A DNA stretch of 59,740 nucleotides from Polaromonas sp. CG_9.7. GTDB lineage: Bacteria > Pseudomonadota > Gammaproteobacteria > Burkholderiales > Burkholderiaceae_C. Location of the stretch: contig NZ_JADOVG010000021.1 in NCBI RefSeq assembly GCF_015752205.1, forward strand, positions 1-59,740, read 5' to 3'. The position numbers and the translations under genes are program-made. Positions within the stretch are counted from its first letter, which is position 1, and every line of letters begins with the position of its first letter. A model generated the notes under the pieces. It worked only from the letters and a program-made list of their open reading frames with translations, did not search any database and was not told where the DNA came from. Of the stretch, positions 9,605 to 18,801 are shown in pieces.

Positions 9605-10054
9605 TCACGCTTCGGTGCTGGCCGTGCCCTGCGAATTGAAGGCGGCCTGCAGCGTGTGCCACGGCAAGATCGCGCACTTGACGCGCGTGGGCAGGTCGCG
9701 CACGCCGGCAAACACCGCCAGCCGCCCGATCTGGTTAGGCTGATTCAGGTCGAGCTTGCCGGTGGCCATGGCCAGGAATTCCTGGGTCAAGGCCTGCGCC
9801 TGCGCACGCGTCTTGCCCTTGATGGCGACCGTCATCATCGATGCCGACGCCTTGCAGATGGCGCACGACTCGCCGTGGAACGCGATCTGGTCGACGGTAT
9901 CGCCATCCAGATTCAACCCCACGCTCAGGTGGTCGCCGCACAGCGGGTTGTGGCCCTCGGCCTGGTGGCTGGGGCGGTCCAGCGTGCCGTAGTTGCGCGG
10001 CTTTTTGTTGTGGTCCAGGATGACTTCCTGGTAGAGCGCCTTGTAGTCAGCCAT
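9605..10054 (-). CDS. sufU: SufU, zinc-dependent sulfurtransferase / IscU-like
   Basis: The 149-residue product begins MADYKALYQEVIL. Its ATG at 10054 shares a base with the TGA of sufS (TGATG). IscU-fold features are NPLCGDH, GESCAICKASASMM and RVKCAILPW, giving three cysteines and an Asp in the zinc-site arrangement of SufU. The extra segment before the last Cys (GRLAVFAGVRDLPT) is typical of SufU and not IscU. In Firmicutes SufU accepts the SufS persulfide. No sufE was found in the operon, so SufU is the likely activator here. A SufU in a proteobacterial suf operon is worth noting, though known. Confidence 0.88.
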   Translation of the reverse strand: MADYKALYQEVILDHNKKPRNYGTLDRPSHQAEGHNPLCGDHLSVGLNLDGDTVDQIAFHGESCAICKASASMMTVAIKGKTRAQAQALTQEFLAMATGKLDLNQPNQIGRLAVFAGVRDLPTRVKCAILPWHTLQAAFNSQGTASTEA

Positions 10055-11307
10055 CAGGCAAACACTTTCTGCACGCTGCGGATGCCGGCGACCAGCGCAT
10101 CGACTTCGGCCATGGTGTTGTAGAACGCAAACGAGGCGCGCGTGGTGGCAGGCACCTTGAAGCGCGCCATCACCGGCTGCGCGCAATGGTGGCCGGTGCG
10201 CACCGCAATGCCGTCCTGGTTCAGCAGCGTGCCGACATCGTGCGGGTGGATGCCGTCGAGCGTGAAAGACAGCACTGCCGCCTTGTCCTGGGCCGTGCCA
10301 ATGAGGCGCAGGCCGGGCAGGTCGCTGAACTGGCTCGTGGCGTACTGCAGCAGCGCATGCTCATGGGCGGCGATAACGTCCATGCCGATGGCCGACAGGT
10401 AATCGACGGCCGCGCCCAGCCCGATGGCGGCGGCAATTGGTGGCGTGCCGGCCTCGAACTTGTACGGGATCGCGTTGTAGACCGTCTTCTCGAACGACAC
10501 CGACAAAATCATGTCTCCGCCGCCCTTGAAGGGCTGCATTTTTTCCAGCAGCGCGGCCTTGCCGTAGAGCACGCCAATGCCGGTCGGCCCGCACAGCTTG
10601 TGGCCCGAAAAAGCATAAAAATCGCAGTCCAGGTCCTGCACATCGACCGGCAGGTGCGGCGCGGCCTGCGCGCCATCGACCAGCACCGGCACGCCGCGCT
10701 TGTGCGCCAGCGCGATCATCTGTTTGACCGGGTTGATGCTGCCCAGCGCGTTCGAGACATGGCTCACGCCGACCAGTTTGGTGCGGTCATTGAACAGTGG
10801 CTCGAACTGGTCCAGGCACAGCTCGCCGGCGTCGTTGATGGGCAACACGCGGATGATGGCGCCGGTTTCTTCGGCCAGCATCTGCCACGGCACGATGTTG
10901 GAATGGTGCTCCAGCGTGGTCAAAATGATCTCGTCACCGGCCTGGATGAACTTGCGGCCATAGCCGTGCATGACCAGGTTGATGGCCTCGGTGGTGCCGC
11001 TGGTGAAGATGACTTCACGCACGTCGGGTGCGTTGATGAAGCGCTGCAGCTTGGCGCGCGCTTCCTCGTACGCGGCCGTCGCCCGTTCAGACAGCGTGTG
11101 CACCGCCCGGTGGATGTTGGCGTGCTCGGTGCTCTGGTAGCGCACCAGCCGGTCGATGACTGGCTGCGGCATCTGGCTCGACGCGGCGTTGTCCAGGTAG
11201 ACCAGCGGCTTGCCTTCAACCTCAATTTGCAGGATGGGAAAGTCGGCGCGCACGCGTTCGACATCGAAGGCGGGCGTGACGTGTATTGGCTCGGCGCGCG
11301 CGTTCAT
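10054..11307 (-). CDS. sufS: SufS cysteine desulfurase
   Basis: The 417-residue protein is a class II, PLP-dependent cysteine desulfurase that takes sulfur from L-cysteine as a persulfide. The PLP lysine lies in YAFSGHKLCGPTGIGVLYG (residues about 233-252). The catalytic cysteine is in RTGHHCAQPVM near residue 375. TSGTTEAINLV near residue 103 binds the cofactor phosphate. Length is near the family norm (405-420). It overlaps sufD by 4 bp (ATGA) and sufU by one base, so translation of the three is probably coupled. Confidence 0.95.
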   Translation of the reverse strand: MNARAEPIHVTPAFDVERVRADFPILQIEVEGKPLVYLDNAASSQMPQPVIDRLVRYQSTEHANIHRAVHTLSERATAAYEEARAKLQRFINAPDVREVIFTSGTTEAINLVMHGYGRKFIQAGDEIILTTLEHHSNIVPWQMLAEETGAIIRVLPINDAGELCLDQFEPLFNDRTKLVGVSHVSNALGSINPVKQMIALAHKRGVPVLVDGAQAAPHLPVDVQDLDCDFYAFSGHKLCGPTGIGVLYGKAALLEKMQPFKGGGDMILSVSFEKTVYNAIPYKFEAGTPPIAAAIGLGAAVDYLSAIGMDVIAAHEHALLQYATSQFSDLPGLRLIGTAQDKAAVLSFTLDGIHPHDVGTLLNQDGIAVRTGHHCAQPVMARFKVPATTRASFAFYNTMAEVDALVAGIRSVQKVFA

Positions 11308-12620
11308 GGCTGGCTGCCGGTTTGCGCCAGCATGCGCTGCTGCAGCTGGTGTTTTAAAGAGGCGACGGGAATACGCTCAAGGATCTCGGCGCCGAACGCG
11401 TAGGTCAGCAACTGGCGCGCGGCGCTGCCGGACAGGCCACGGCTTTGCAGGTAGAACACTTCCTCGGCATCGAGCTGGCCAATCGTGGCGCCGTGCGTGC
11501 ATTTTACGTCGTCGGCAAAAATCTCCAGCTGTGGCTGGGTGTCCACTTGCGCCCGGCTGCTGAGCAGCAGGTTGCGGCTGGACTGCGCGGAGTCGGTGCG
11601 CTGGGCGCCCGGACGCACGATCACCTTGCCGTTGAACACCGCATGCGCGCTGCCTTCGGCAATGCACTTGTGCAGCTGGCGGCTGGTGCCGTGCGGCTGG
11701 GCGTGGTCAATGCAGCTGTGGGTGTCAGCCAGCTGGCTGCCAGCGAGCAGCGCGAGGCCGTCCACAGCGCATTCGGCGCCCTCGCCCAGCACCACGCTCA
11801 GGTGGTAGCGCGACAGCTGCGCGCCCATCGCCACGCTCACCGACTGGTAGTTGGCCGAGCGCCCCACCGACACCGCGCCGTTGGCGATGTGAAACGCCTG
11901 CGGGCCGTCGCGCTGCACGCGCACATGCGTGAGCTGCGCCTGGTCGGCCAGCACGATTTCCGTCACCGGATTGACGAGGTAGGCCGCATCCTGCAGCGCC
12001 ACATAGTCTTCAACCAGCGTCGCGCGGCTGCCCGCTTCGGCCAGCACCAGGCAGCGCGGGTGGCTGAGCGCGCCCGCCTGCGTCGCCACGAACAGCAGAT
12101 GCACCGGCGCGGCCAGCGCCACATGGCGCGGTACCAGCACGACCGCCGCGTCCTGCATGAAGGCGGTGTTGAGCGCGGCAAACACGTTGTCGCCCAGCAT
12201 CTGCCGGCGGCCGAATTGCGCCTCCAGCGCGGCGGCATGGGTGGCCATGGCGGTCAGCAAGTTGGTCACGACCACGCCGCCCTCGGGGGCTGGGCTGGAC
12301 AGCTGCGGCGCGTAAATGCCATCGACAAACACCAGCCGGCACGCAACGTCGTCCAGGCAAAACGGCGCGATGTCCTCTAGCTGCAGGCGGCTGGCCGCCT
12401 GCACCGGCTGGAACGTCAGCCGGTGCAGCGGCGCCAGGCTGGTGAAGCGCCAGGCCTCGTCGCGCAGCGTCGGCATGGCCAGCGCGCCCAGCGCGGCATG
12501 CGCCTGTTCGCGCAGCGCGTTCACATGCACCCAAGGGCTGGGCGCCAGCAGCGGCTGGTTGGCCAGCAGCGCGCCCAGGTGGTCCACCGTGGGGGGGCGA
12601 AGTGCGATGGCGCTGTTCAT
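11304..12620 (-). CDS. sufD: SufD, scaffold subunit of SufBCD
   Basis: The 438-residue protein is the non-catalytic partner of SufB in the SufBC2D scaffold. Recognisable segments are the N-terminal helical part ([20 protein letters not shown]), the beta-helix core with [20 protein letters not shown] and the conserved C-terminal block [27 protein letters not shown], in which the Cys-His pair matches residues needed for cluster assembly at the SufB-SufD interface. It lies between sufC and sufS with 4-bp overlaps on both sides. The sequence is more GC-rich and divergent than SufB, as usual for SufD. Confidence 0.93.
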   Translation of the reverse strand: MNSAIALRPPTVDHLGALLANQPLLAPSPWVHVNALREQAHAALGALAMPTLRDEAWRFTSLAPLHRLTFQPVQAASRLQLEDIAPFCLDDVACRLVFVDGIYAPQLSSPAPEGGVVVTNLLTAMATHAAALEAQFGRRQMLGDNVFAALNTAFMQDAAVVLVPRHVALAAPVHLLFVATQAGALSHPRCLVLAEAGSRATLVEDYVALQDAAYLVNPVTEIVLADQAQLTHVRVQRDGPQAFHIANGAVSVGRSANYQSVSVAMGAQLSRYHLSVVLGEGAECAVDGLALLAGSQLADTHSCIDHAQPHGTSRQLHKCIAEGSAHAVFNGKVIVRPGAQRTDSAQSSRNLLLSSRAQVDTQPQLEIFADDVKCTHGATIGQLDAEEVFYLQSRGLSGSAARQLLTYAFGAEILERIPVASLKHQLQQRMLAQTGSQP

Positions 12621-13413
12621 GCGCTGACCTCCACGCCGCTCGCCGCTTCGTGCTCGGCGCTGACCCAGTCGTAGCCGCGTTGTTCCAGTTCCAGCGCAAG
12701 CTCCTTGCCGCCGGTCTTGATGATGCGGCCGGCTTCCATCACATGTACAAAGTCGGGCACGATGTAGTTCAGCAGCCGCTGGTAATGCGTGACCAGAATA
12801 ACGGCGTTCTCAGGCGTGATCAACTGGTTCATGCCTTGCGACACGATGCGCAGCGCGTCGATGTCGAGGCCGGAATCAGTCTCGTCCAGAATCGCCAGGC
12901 GCGGCTCCAGCAGCGCCATCTGCAAAATTTCATTGCGCTTTTTCTCGCCGCCCGAAAAGCCTTCGTTCACGCTGCGGTCCAGAAAATCGGGGTTCATCTC
13001 CAGCAGCTTCATTTTCTCGCGCACAAAGTCGTCAAACTCCAGCGGATCCAGCTCTTCCTGGCCGCGCTGCGCCTGCAGCGTGTTGTAGCTCAGGCGCAAG
13101 AACTGGCTGTTGGCCACGCCGGGGATTTCGATCGGGTACTGAAAGCCGAGGAACATGCCGGCCAGGGCGCGTGCCTCGGGCGCCAGCGTCAGCAGGTCCT
13201 GGCCTTCAAACTGCACTGTTCCCGCCGTGACTTCATAGGCCGTGTGGCCGGCCAGCACCTTGGCAAAGGTGCTCTTGCCCGAGCCGTTCGGACCCATGAT
13301 GGCATGCACTTCACCGCGCCGGACGGTAAAGTCCAGGCCCTTGAGAATGTCGATGCCGTTGACGCTGGCGCACAGGCCGCGCACGTCGAGTAAAACCGGG
13401 CTGTTGGGGTGGA

Positions 13414-13417
<4 letters not shown>
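12617..13417 (-). CDS. sufC: SufC, ABC-type ATPase of SufBCD
   Basis: The 266-residue product starts [15 protein letters not shown] at 13417. The longer frame to 13690 lies inside sufB and is not used. Walker A is GPNGSGKST (about residues 38-46), the signature is [11 protein letters not shown] (about 153) and Walker B is [12 protein letters not shown] (about 174). The ETDSGLD ending, with D in place of the usual PTSGLD, is diagnostic for SufC. The ATPase drives the conformational change that exposes the cluster assembly site of SufB-SufD. It overlaps sufB by 4 bp. Confidence 0.95.
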
Positions 13418-14850
<1,433 letters not shown>

Positions 14851-14913
14851 TGGGGTCCTTCTGGCTGGTGATGTGGCTTGAAGAAAACGCGGGCGGTCAG
14901 GCCTTGACGTTGA

Positions 14914-15264
14914 TTACGGTGTGGCAGTCCCGGCTTTTTTCTTGACGTTGAAACTTTCGCCGCAGCCGCATTCGTTTTCAACATTGGGGTTGTCGAACTT
15001 GAAGCTTTGCTTCAGGCCGTCGGTGACGAAGTCGATGCGCGAGCCGTCAAGGAATTCAAGGCTTTCAGAATCGACCACGATGCGCGCGCCATGCGACTCG
15101 AAGCTGTGGTCGCCCGGGCCGACCTCGTCGATCAGGTCAAAAGTGTGCGCCAAGCCGGTGCAGCCAACCTTCTTGACGCCAATGCGCAAGGCAATGCCCT
15201 GGCCGCGTTTTTCAAGCTGGCGCTGGATCTGCAACGCTGCGTTTTCAGTCAATGTCATGGTCAT
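14914..15264 (-). CDS. sufA: A-type Fe-S carrier (SufA/IscA family), first gene of the suf operon
   Basis: A 116-residue HesB/IscA fold protein with the three conserved cysteines in KVGCTGLAHTF (about residue 34) and ENECGCGESF (about 100). A-type carriers accept clusters from the scaffold and deliver them to apo-enzymes. It is the promoter-proximal gene, with the predicted start site about 100 bp upstream inside an IscR-like box. Start could be the ATG at 15264 or the next one two codons later. A very similar architecture defines ErpA and IscA, so the SufA name rests on the operon context. Confidence 0.9.
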   Translation of the reverse strand: MTMTLTENAALQIQRQLEKRGQGIALRIGVKKVGCTGLAHTFDLIDEVGPGDHSFESHGARIVVDSESLEFLDGSRIDFVTDGLKQSFKFDNPNVENECGCGESFNVKKKAGTATP

Positions 15265-15351
15265 GGGTCAAACTCCTTGGTTGCTACCGGGCTGCTGTCA
15301 GCGACCGCCTGGCGGGTCTTTTCGGGAGGGATATCTCTGATGGAAAAATAG

Positions 15352-15376
15352 ATACCCGACTTATTTAGTCAACTAT
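15352..15376 (-). promoter_or_regulatory. Near-consensus IscR type-1 box upstream of sufA
   Basis: On the minus strand the 25-bp segment runs ATAGTTGACT, AAATA, AGTCGGGTAT. Against the published IscR type-1 consensus, recalled as ATASYYGACT-RWWWY-AGTCRRSTAT, 24 of 25 positions agree. It overlaps the predicted -10 and start site of the suf promoter, a position where [2Fe-2S]-IscR would block RNA polymerase. The box ends 88 bp before the sufA start codon. Confidence 0.75.
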
Positions 15377-15400
15377 AAATATCTTGACCAGATTAGTCAA
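15372..15400 (-). promoter_or_regulatory. Predicted sigma70 promoter of the suf operon
   Basis: On the minus strand TTGACT (15400-15395) is separated by exactly 17 bp from TATAGT (15377-15372). This matches the sigma70 -35 and -10 hexamers at 5 of 6 and 5 of 6 positions. Transcription would begin near 15365, about 100 bp upstream of sufA, and could serve all thirteen genes down to acnA. IscR-like boxes overlap both elements. Confidence 0.7.
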
Positions 15401-15404
15401 CCAT
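15380..15404 (-). promoter_or_regulatory. Second, weaker IscR-like box (tandem)
   Basis: The palindromic core recurs 28 bp further from the gene. Read on the plus strand it is TCTTGACCAGATTAGTCAAC, with flanking bases less well conserved; about 19 of 25 positions fit the type-1 consensus. It covers the -35 hexamer. Two boxes in tandem over one promoter resemble the arrangement at the E. coli iscR promoter. Whether this copy is bound is an inference. Confidence 0.5.
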
Positions 15405-15466
15405 CGGCCTTTTGACATTGGCGTGGGAAGGGGCTTGGCGAGACCGTGCGCGGCATGACGTGCCGG

Positions 15467-16290
15467 GGTTCTGTCGCGTTGCCGGCTGATGAACGTGTTT
15501 CGGGCAGGACGAATGCCAATTCCTCAAACAGGGCGGATTTTTCCTGCCAATGCATAAAACTGGTCGGCAAACGACAGCTCGATCAAGCCTTGCAGCAGTA
15601 ACTGACCTTTGCGGATCATGTGCATGAGTTCGATGCCGGTCAGGACATTTCTGGCGGCCCGAAATGACTTGAAGTTGAGCATTGGTTTGGTGACCCGCTT
15701 GATGGCCCGATGGTCCTGCTCCACGATGTTGTTGAGGTACTTCACTTGCCGCACGATGATCGGTATTTCGCCTCGGACATTGATCTCATCCATGGCCGCC
15801 TTGTTGGCGCCGCTCTTGTCCATCGTTACCTTTTCCGGAACACCGTTGGGCTTCATGGCTTTGTCAAAGAACCGCAGGACTGCGGCCTTGTCGCGCCTGG
15901 CCGTCAGCAGAAAATCGACCGTCTTGCCTTCCTTGTCCACCGCCCGGTAGAGGTATTTCCAGGTGCCCTTGACCTTGATATAGGTTTCGTCCATGCGCCA
16001 GCTGCTGCCCACCGGGCGCTTGTTCTTGCGAAAGGCTTTTTCCAGCAAGGGTAGAAACCGGATCGCCCAGCGGTTGATAGAGGAATGGTCTGCACACACG
16101 CCGCGTTCCTTCATCATTTCCTCCAGATGCCGGTAGCTCAACGGATAAGCCGCATACCAGCGAATGCACACCAGAATGACGTCGATTGGGAAGCGCATTC
16201 CTTTGGCAGCCAGCATTGCGTTTCAAGCCTTTTCGTTCAAAGCACCCAGCATAGTCGAGCAGGCTGCTTGATCGTCAACGCGACACAACC
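15467..16290 (-). mobile_element. Complete IS6-family insertion sequence, 824 bp
   Basis: The ends are inverted repeats: GGTTCTGTCGCGTTG at 15467 and, read inward from 16290, GGTTGTGTCGCGTTG, with further partial matches. One transposase gene fills the element. The 824 bp size fits IS6 (about 750-880 bp). The 8 bp outside each end (CGTGCCGG left, AGCGGTCT right) do not match, so there is no target duplication. That suggests the flanks were exchanged by recombination or by IS6 cointegrate activity after insertion. It sits directly upstream of the suf promoter. Confidence 0.85.
15524..16216 (-). CDS. IS6-family transposase, intact
   Basis: The 230-residue protein has the IS6 layout: an N-terminal HTH region (YPLSYRHLEEMMKERGV), then the DDE core with the first Asp in WRMDETYIKVKG, the second in VTMDKSG and the Glu in YLNNIVEQDHRAIKR. 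Spacing and length are normal for the family, so it could be active. It would catalyse replicative transposition with cointegrate formation. Confidence 0.93.
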   Translation of the reverse strand: MLAAKGMRFPIDVILVCIRWYAAYPLSYRHLEEMMKERGVCADHSSINRWAIRFLPLLEKAFRKNKRPVGSSWRMDETYIKVKGTWKYLYRAVDKEGKTVDFLLTARRDKAAVLRFFDKAMKPNGVPEKVTMDKSGANKAAMDEINVRGEIPIIVRQVKYLNNIVEQDHRAIKRVTKPMLNFKSFRAARNVLTGIELMHMIRKGQLLLQGLIELSFADQFYALAGKIRPV

Positions 16291-16300
16291 AGCGGTCTCC

Positions 16301-16331
16301 GCAGATGGCAGATGGCAGATGGCAGATGGCA
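16301..16331 (+). repeat. Tandem repeat (GCAGATG)4
   Basis: Four perfect head-to-tail copies of GCAGATG are followed by a partial GCA, starting 10 bp outside the right end of the IS6 element. No gene spans it. Such short tandem repeats are length-variable; a role, if any, is not evident. Confidence 0.85.
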
Positions 16332-16477
16332 ACGAGTGTTGCGGCACAACCACCCATGTGCGCCGGGGCTTCTCACCTTTTAGGCGGCATATGCACAGCG
16401 ACTGACGTAATCTCGATGCAAACGGACCCCCTTGCCAATGCAACGCGTAACCGCTTTGTGGACCTTTCTTGCTCACT

Positions 16478-16924
16478 ATGTCACCGTTAACCCGCCGCAT
16501 TCTTCAAGCCGTCTTGTACGAGATAATTGCCATCGCAGTCGTGGGACCCGTGCTGAGCTTTGCCTTCGACGAGCCGCCAACGTCCACATTTGGGTTGGCC
16601 GTCGTGCTATCCACCATTGCTCTGATATGGAACTACGCGTTCAATTTAATCTTCGAGCGATGGGAGTCGCGACAAACCGTGCGCGGGCGCTCATTCGCCA
16701 GACGGCTTACGCATGGGACCGGCTTCGAGGGTGGCTTAGTGATCATTCTTGTTCCAGTCATGTCGCTCTGGCTGGGCATCCCCCCAGCAGCAGCATTCGT
16801 GGCCAATCTGGGCCTCCTCCTTTTTTTCTTCGTCTACGCTATCGCGTTCACATGGGCGTTCGATCGAGTCTTTGGACTGCCTGCATCGGCATTGAAGAAG
16901 GACTCAAATGCTGCTGACGTCTAG
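16478..16924 (+). CDS. PACE-family multidrug efflux protein
   Basis: The 148-residue membrane protein has four predicted transmembrane segments arranged as two repeats of a bacterial transmembrane pair domain. The PACE motifs are present: a Glu in helix 1 (LYEIIAIAVVGP) that in AceI carries the proton, WNYAFNLIFERWE at the end of the first repeat, and the RLTHGTGFEGGLVI and FTWAFDRVFG equivalents in the second. Characterised members (AceI) export chlorhexidine and short diamines. I prefer the ATG at 16478 over 16469 because the next residues MSPLTRRI are the usual N-terminus. It is a lone gene between an IS6 element and a resolvase region. Confidence 0.85.
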   Translation: MSPLTRRILQAVLYEIIAIAVVGPVLSFAFDEPPTSTFGLAVVLSTIALIWNYAFNLIFERWESRQTVRGRSFARRLTHGTGFEGGLVIILVPVMSLWLGIPPAAAFVANLGLLLFFFVYAIAFTWAFDRVFGLPASALKKDSNAADV

Positions 16925-17181
16925 GAAAAAGGGGCAAGGATCCTGGCATGGGCATGTCTGCTTTAGGCTCTTTCCTGACCGCCATGAATGACTGCTGAGG
17001 TGTGGGGAAGGCGTAGGAGTTGAACTACCAGAAAGCTGTCGTTGGCCACAGGCAGCAAACGCTGCAATGCCGACCTTGGTTTCGTATCCAATAAAGGATC
17101 GTTTTATTGACGGCTGACCACCCCACCGGGTTGACAACATAACGCTATTTCGTCGATTCAGGAAGTCTCGCCCAAGACGTG
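16925..17181. other. Intergenic, nothing recognised
   Basis: No coding frame with family resemblance, no strong hairpin followed by T residues, and no repeat was seen in this stretch downstream of the PACE gene. Confidence 0.4.
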
Positions 17182-17406
17182 TCAGGGCTGCTGCGCGATT
17201 TCTTCAAAGTCAATGACCGCCACCGGGAACGTTTGTCCGGTCTCCAGTTCAGGTTCGTAGCCGTACATCTTCTCCATCTGCCAGTAATTGCCAATCGGTG
17301 TTCCGGACCAATCGTGCTTGGTCTTAGCCACCTGAACGATGCCGACTCCCATGGCGTAGTCCAGGCCTCCTTCACACGGCAACATCACTTCGAGTTCTTG
17401 CGGCAT
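17182..17406 (-). CDS. Small hypothetical protein, possibly a remnant
   Basis: A 74-residue frame begins MPQELEVMLPCEGGLDYAMG and has an ordinary amino-acid composition with acidic and aromatic residues (YWQMEKMYGYEPELETGQ). I recognise no domain or family. It has no obvious ribosome binding site and lies alone in an otherwise empty 1 kb region, so it may be the truncated end of a larger gene. Confidence 0.3.
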   Translation of the reverse strand: MPQELEVMLPCEGGLDYAMGVGIVQVAKTKHDWSGTPIGNYWQMEKMYGYEPELETGQTFPVAVIDFEEIAQQP

Positions 17407-17930
17407 CCGCTGCAGCTACGCGATCAAGTCACTGACTTTCATTGAATTTTCCAGATGGGCTGCATGAATTGGTGCCAAATTCCGATTCCAGCTTGATCCC
17501 GGCCAGTCCTGCCAGGTCTATCCAATCTTGATCAGTTGGGTAATAGGGGCCACCAGCCGCATCCTCTAGCAACGCACTACGGTCGGTCACAGCCCGTTGA
17601 GCAAAGTGAACATCATGTTCGGCCTAAGTTACTCAGTAACTAAAATTGAATCCTGTCGTGCATGGGCTTTGCATTAAATTACTTCTGTAAAGATCACCAA
17701 AATATAAAGCTCAGATGACCGCTTCGGGCACGCTGCAGGTCACTATGGATGATCACTGATCGGTCGGGAAAACTTGGAAAGTGAACTTCCAGAAAATTAC
17801 CGGTGGTGACCGGTAGGTAATGCCGAATGGCTGTTATTCACAGCGAAATCTCGATTGAATTTATGGACCGCCACAACGGGTAGCGCTCAAAGTGTTCAGA
17901 ATCGACCGTATATGGTCAGCCGTAAAACGT
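17407..17930. other. Non-coding stretch upstream of the resolvase
   Basis: About 520 bp without a supportable gene. The only structured item is a perfect 7-bp inverted repeat TACCGGT/ACCGGTA with a 4-bp spacer at 17798-17815. The composition is more AT-rich than the surroundings, as is common for an acquired boundary region. Confidence 0.4.
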
Positions 17931-17996
17931 ATGTCCGTAAATTAGCTTTACTTGGTTTTGAACACTCCGCATGATTCGGACATCATTTACGAACAT
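17931..17996 (+). other. Putative res recombination site
   Basis: Immediately upstream of the resolvase gene, ATGTCCGTAAAT (17931-17942) is inverted as ATTTACGAACAT (17985-17996), with one mismatch. A nested CGGACAT (17977-17983) is also inverted relative to the first arm. Resolvase genes of the Tn3 and Tn5053 classes have their multi-subsite res in exactly this place, where it also overlaps the gene's promoter. Subsite assignment cannot be made by eye. Confidence 0.5.
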
Positions 17997-18010
17997 GCAG
18001 GACTTTTCCC

Positions 18011-18607
18011 ATGACCCGAGTTTTCGTTTACTGCCGAGTTTCCACAGCAGACCAGACCACCAGCAACCAAGATCAGGAAATCGCCGGCGCAGGCTTTGAG
18101 GTCACCGCCCCGCGCACCATCACGGAAACTGTATCGGGCTCGGTCGCTGCATCTGAGCGCAAGGGCTTCCGAAAACTGCTGGACAAGCTCGAGTCGGGCG
18201 ATGTCCTGGTGGTGACCAAGCTCGACCGGCTGGGGCGTAACGCCATGGACGTGCGCGTGACCGTGGAAGCTTTAACGGAATTGGGGGTGCGTGTGCATTG
18301 CCTAGCCTTGGGCGGTGTTGACCTCACCAGTGCGGCCGGAAAGATGACCATGGGGGTGATCGCCGCTGTGGCTGAATTTGAACGCGACCTGTTGATCGAG
18401 CGGACCCAAGCGGGGCTTGCGCGCGCGAAATCTGAAGGCAAGACACTGGGCAGGCCCCAGAGCCTGAGCCCCTTGCAAGTGCAAGCGTTGAAAACGCGGC
18501 TCGCGTCCGGAGAATCCATTGCGTCCCTTGCCCGAGCGTTTGGCACCAGTCGGCAGACAGTCATGCGGGTCCGGGATGGGGCGATCAGTGCTTGTGCGAT
18601 GGTTTAG
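18011..18607 (+). CDS. Serine recombinase (resolvase/invertase family)
   Basis: The 198-residue protein carries the resolvase catalytic domain. The nucleophilic Ser is in [15 protein letters not shown] (residue about 10), with [11 protein letters not shown] near residue 72 and [18 protein letters not shown] near residue 120. The C-terminal 45 residues form a Hin-type HTH ([19 protein letters not shown]). It most resembles TniR/Pin-like resolvases. A palindrome-rich probable res site is located just upstream. No matching transposase is present nearby, so it may be a relic of a Tn5053/Tn3-like transposon. Confidence 0.9.
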   Translation: MTRVFVYCRVSTADQTTSNQDQEIAGAGFEVTAPRTITETVSGSVAASERKGFRKLLDKLESGDVLVVTKLDRLGRNAMDVRVTVEALTELGVRVHCLALGGVDLTSAAGKMTMGVIAAVAEFERDLLIERTQAGLARAKSEGKTLGRPQSLSPLQVQALKTRLASGESIASLARAFGTSRQTVMRVRDGAISACAMV

Positions 18608-18801
18608 CCCGTGAAAAGGGTCACCCGCCCGCACTGACCTCGTTGAGCGCCTGAATATCTGCTGCCGCCAGCTGCAGCCGTGCCGGCCAAAACGGGTGAT
18701 CCCATCACTGCTTTAGCGCTCAAGAAACGTGCAGCGCTCAACTGAAGCTTTTTCTCCAGGTTGCGCAATTTCAGCGCATCAAATATTCCGTAATTGGCCT
18801 A

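Noticed and set aside
11445..12380. Plus-strand open frame of 311 codons opposite sufD
   Set aside because: Antisense shadow of sufD with biased composition (many His, Arg, Gln, Val); the minus-strand protein is clearly real.
15459..16298. 8-bp target duplication around the IS6 element
   Set aside because: The flanks CGTGCCGG and AGCGGTCT do not match.
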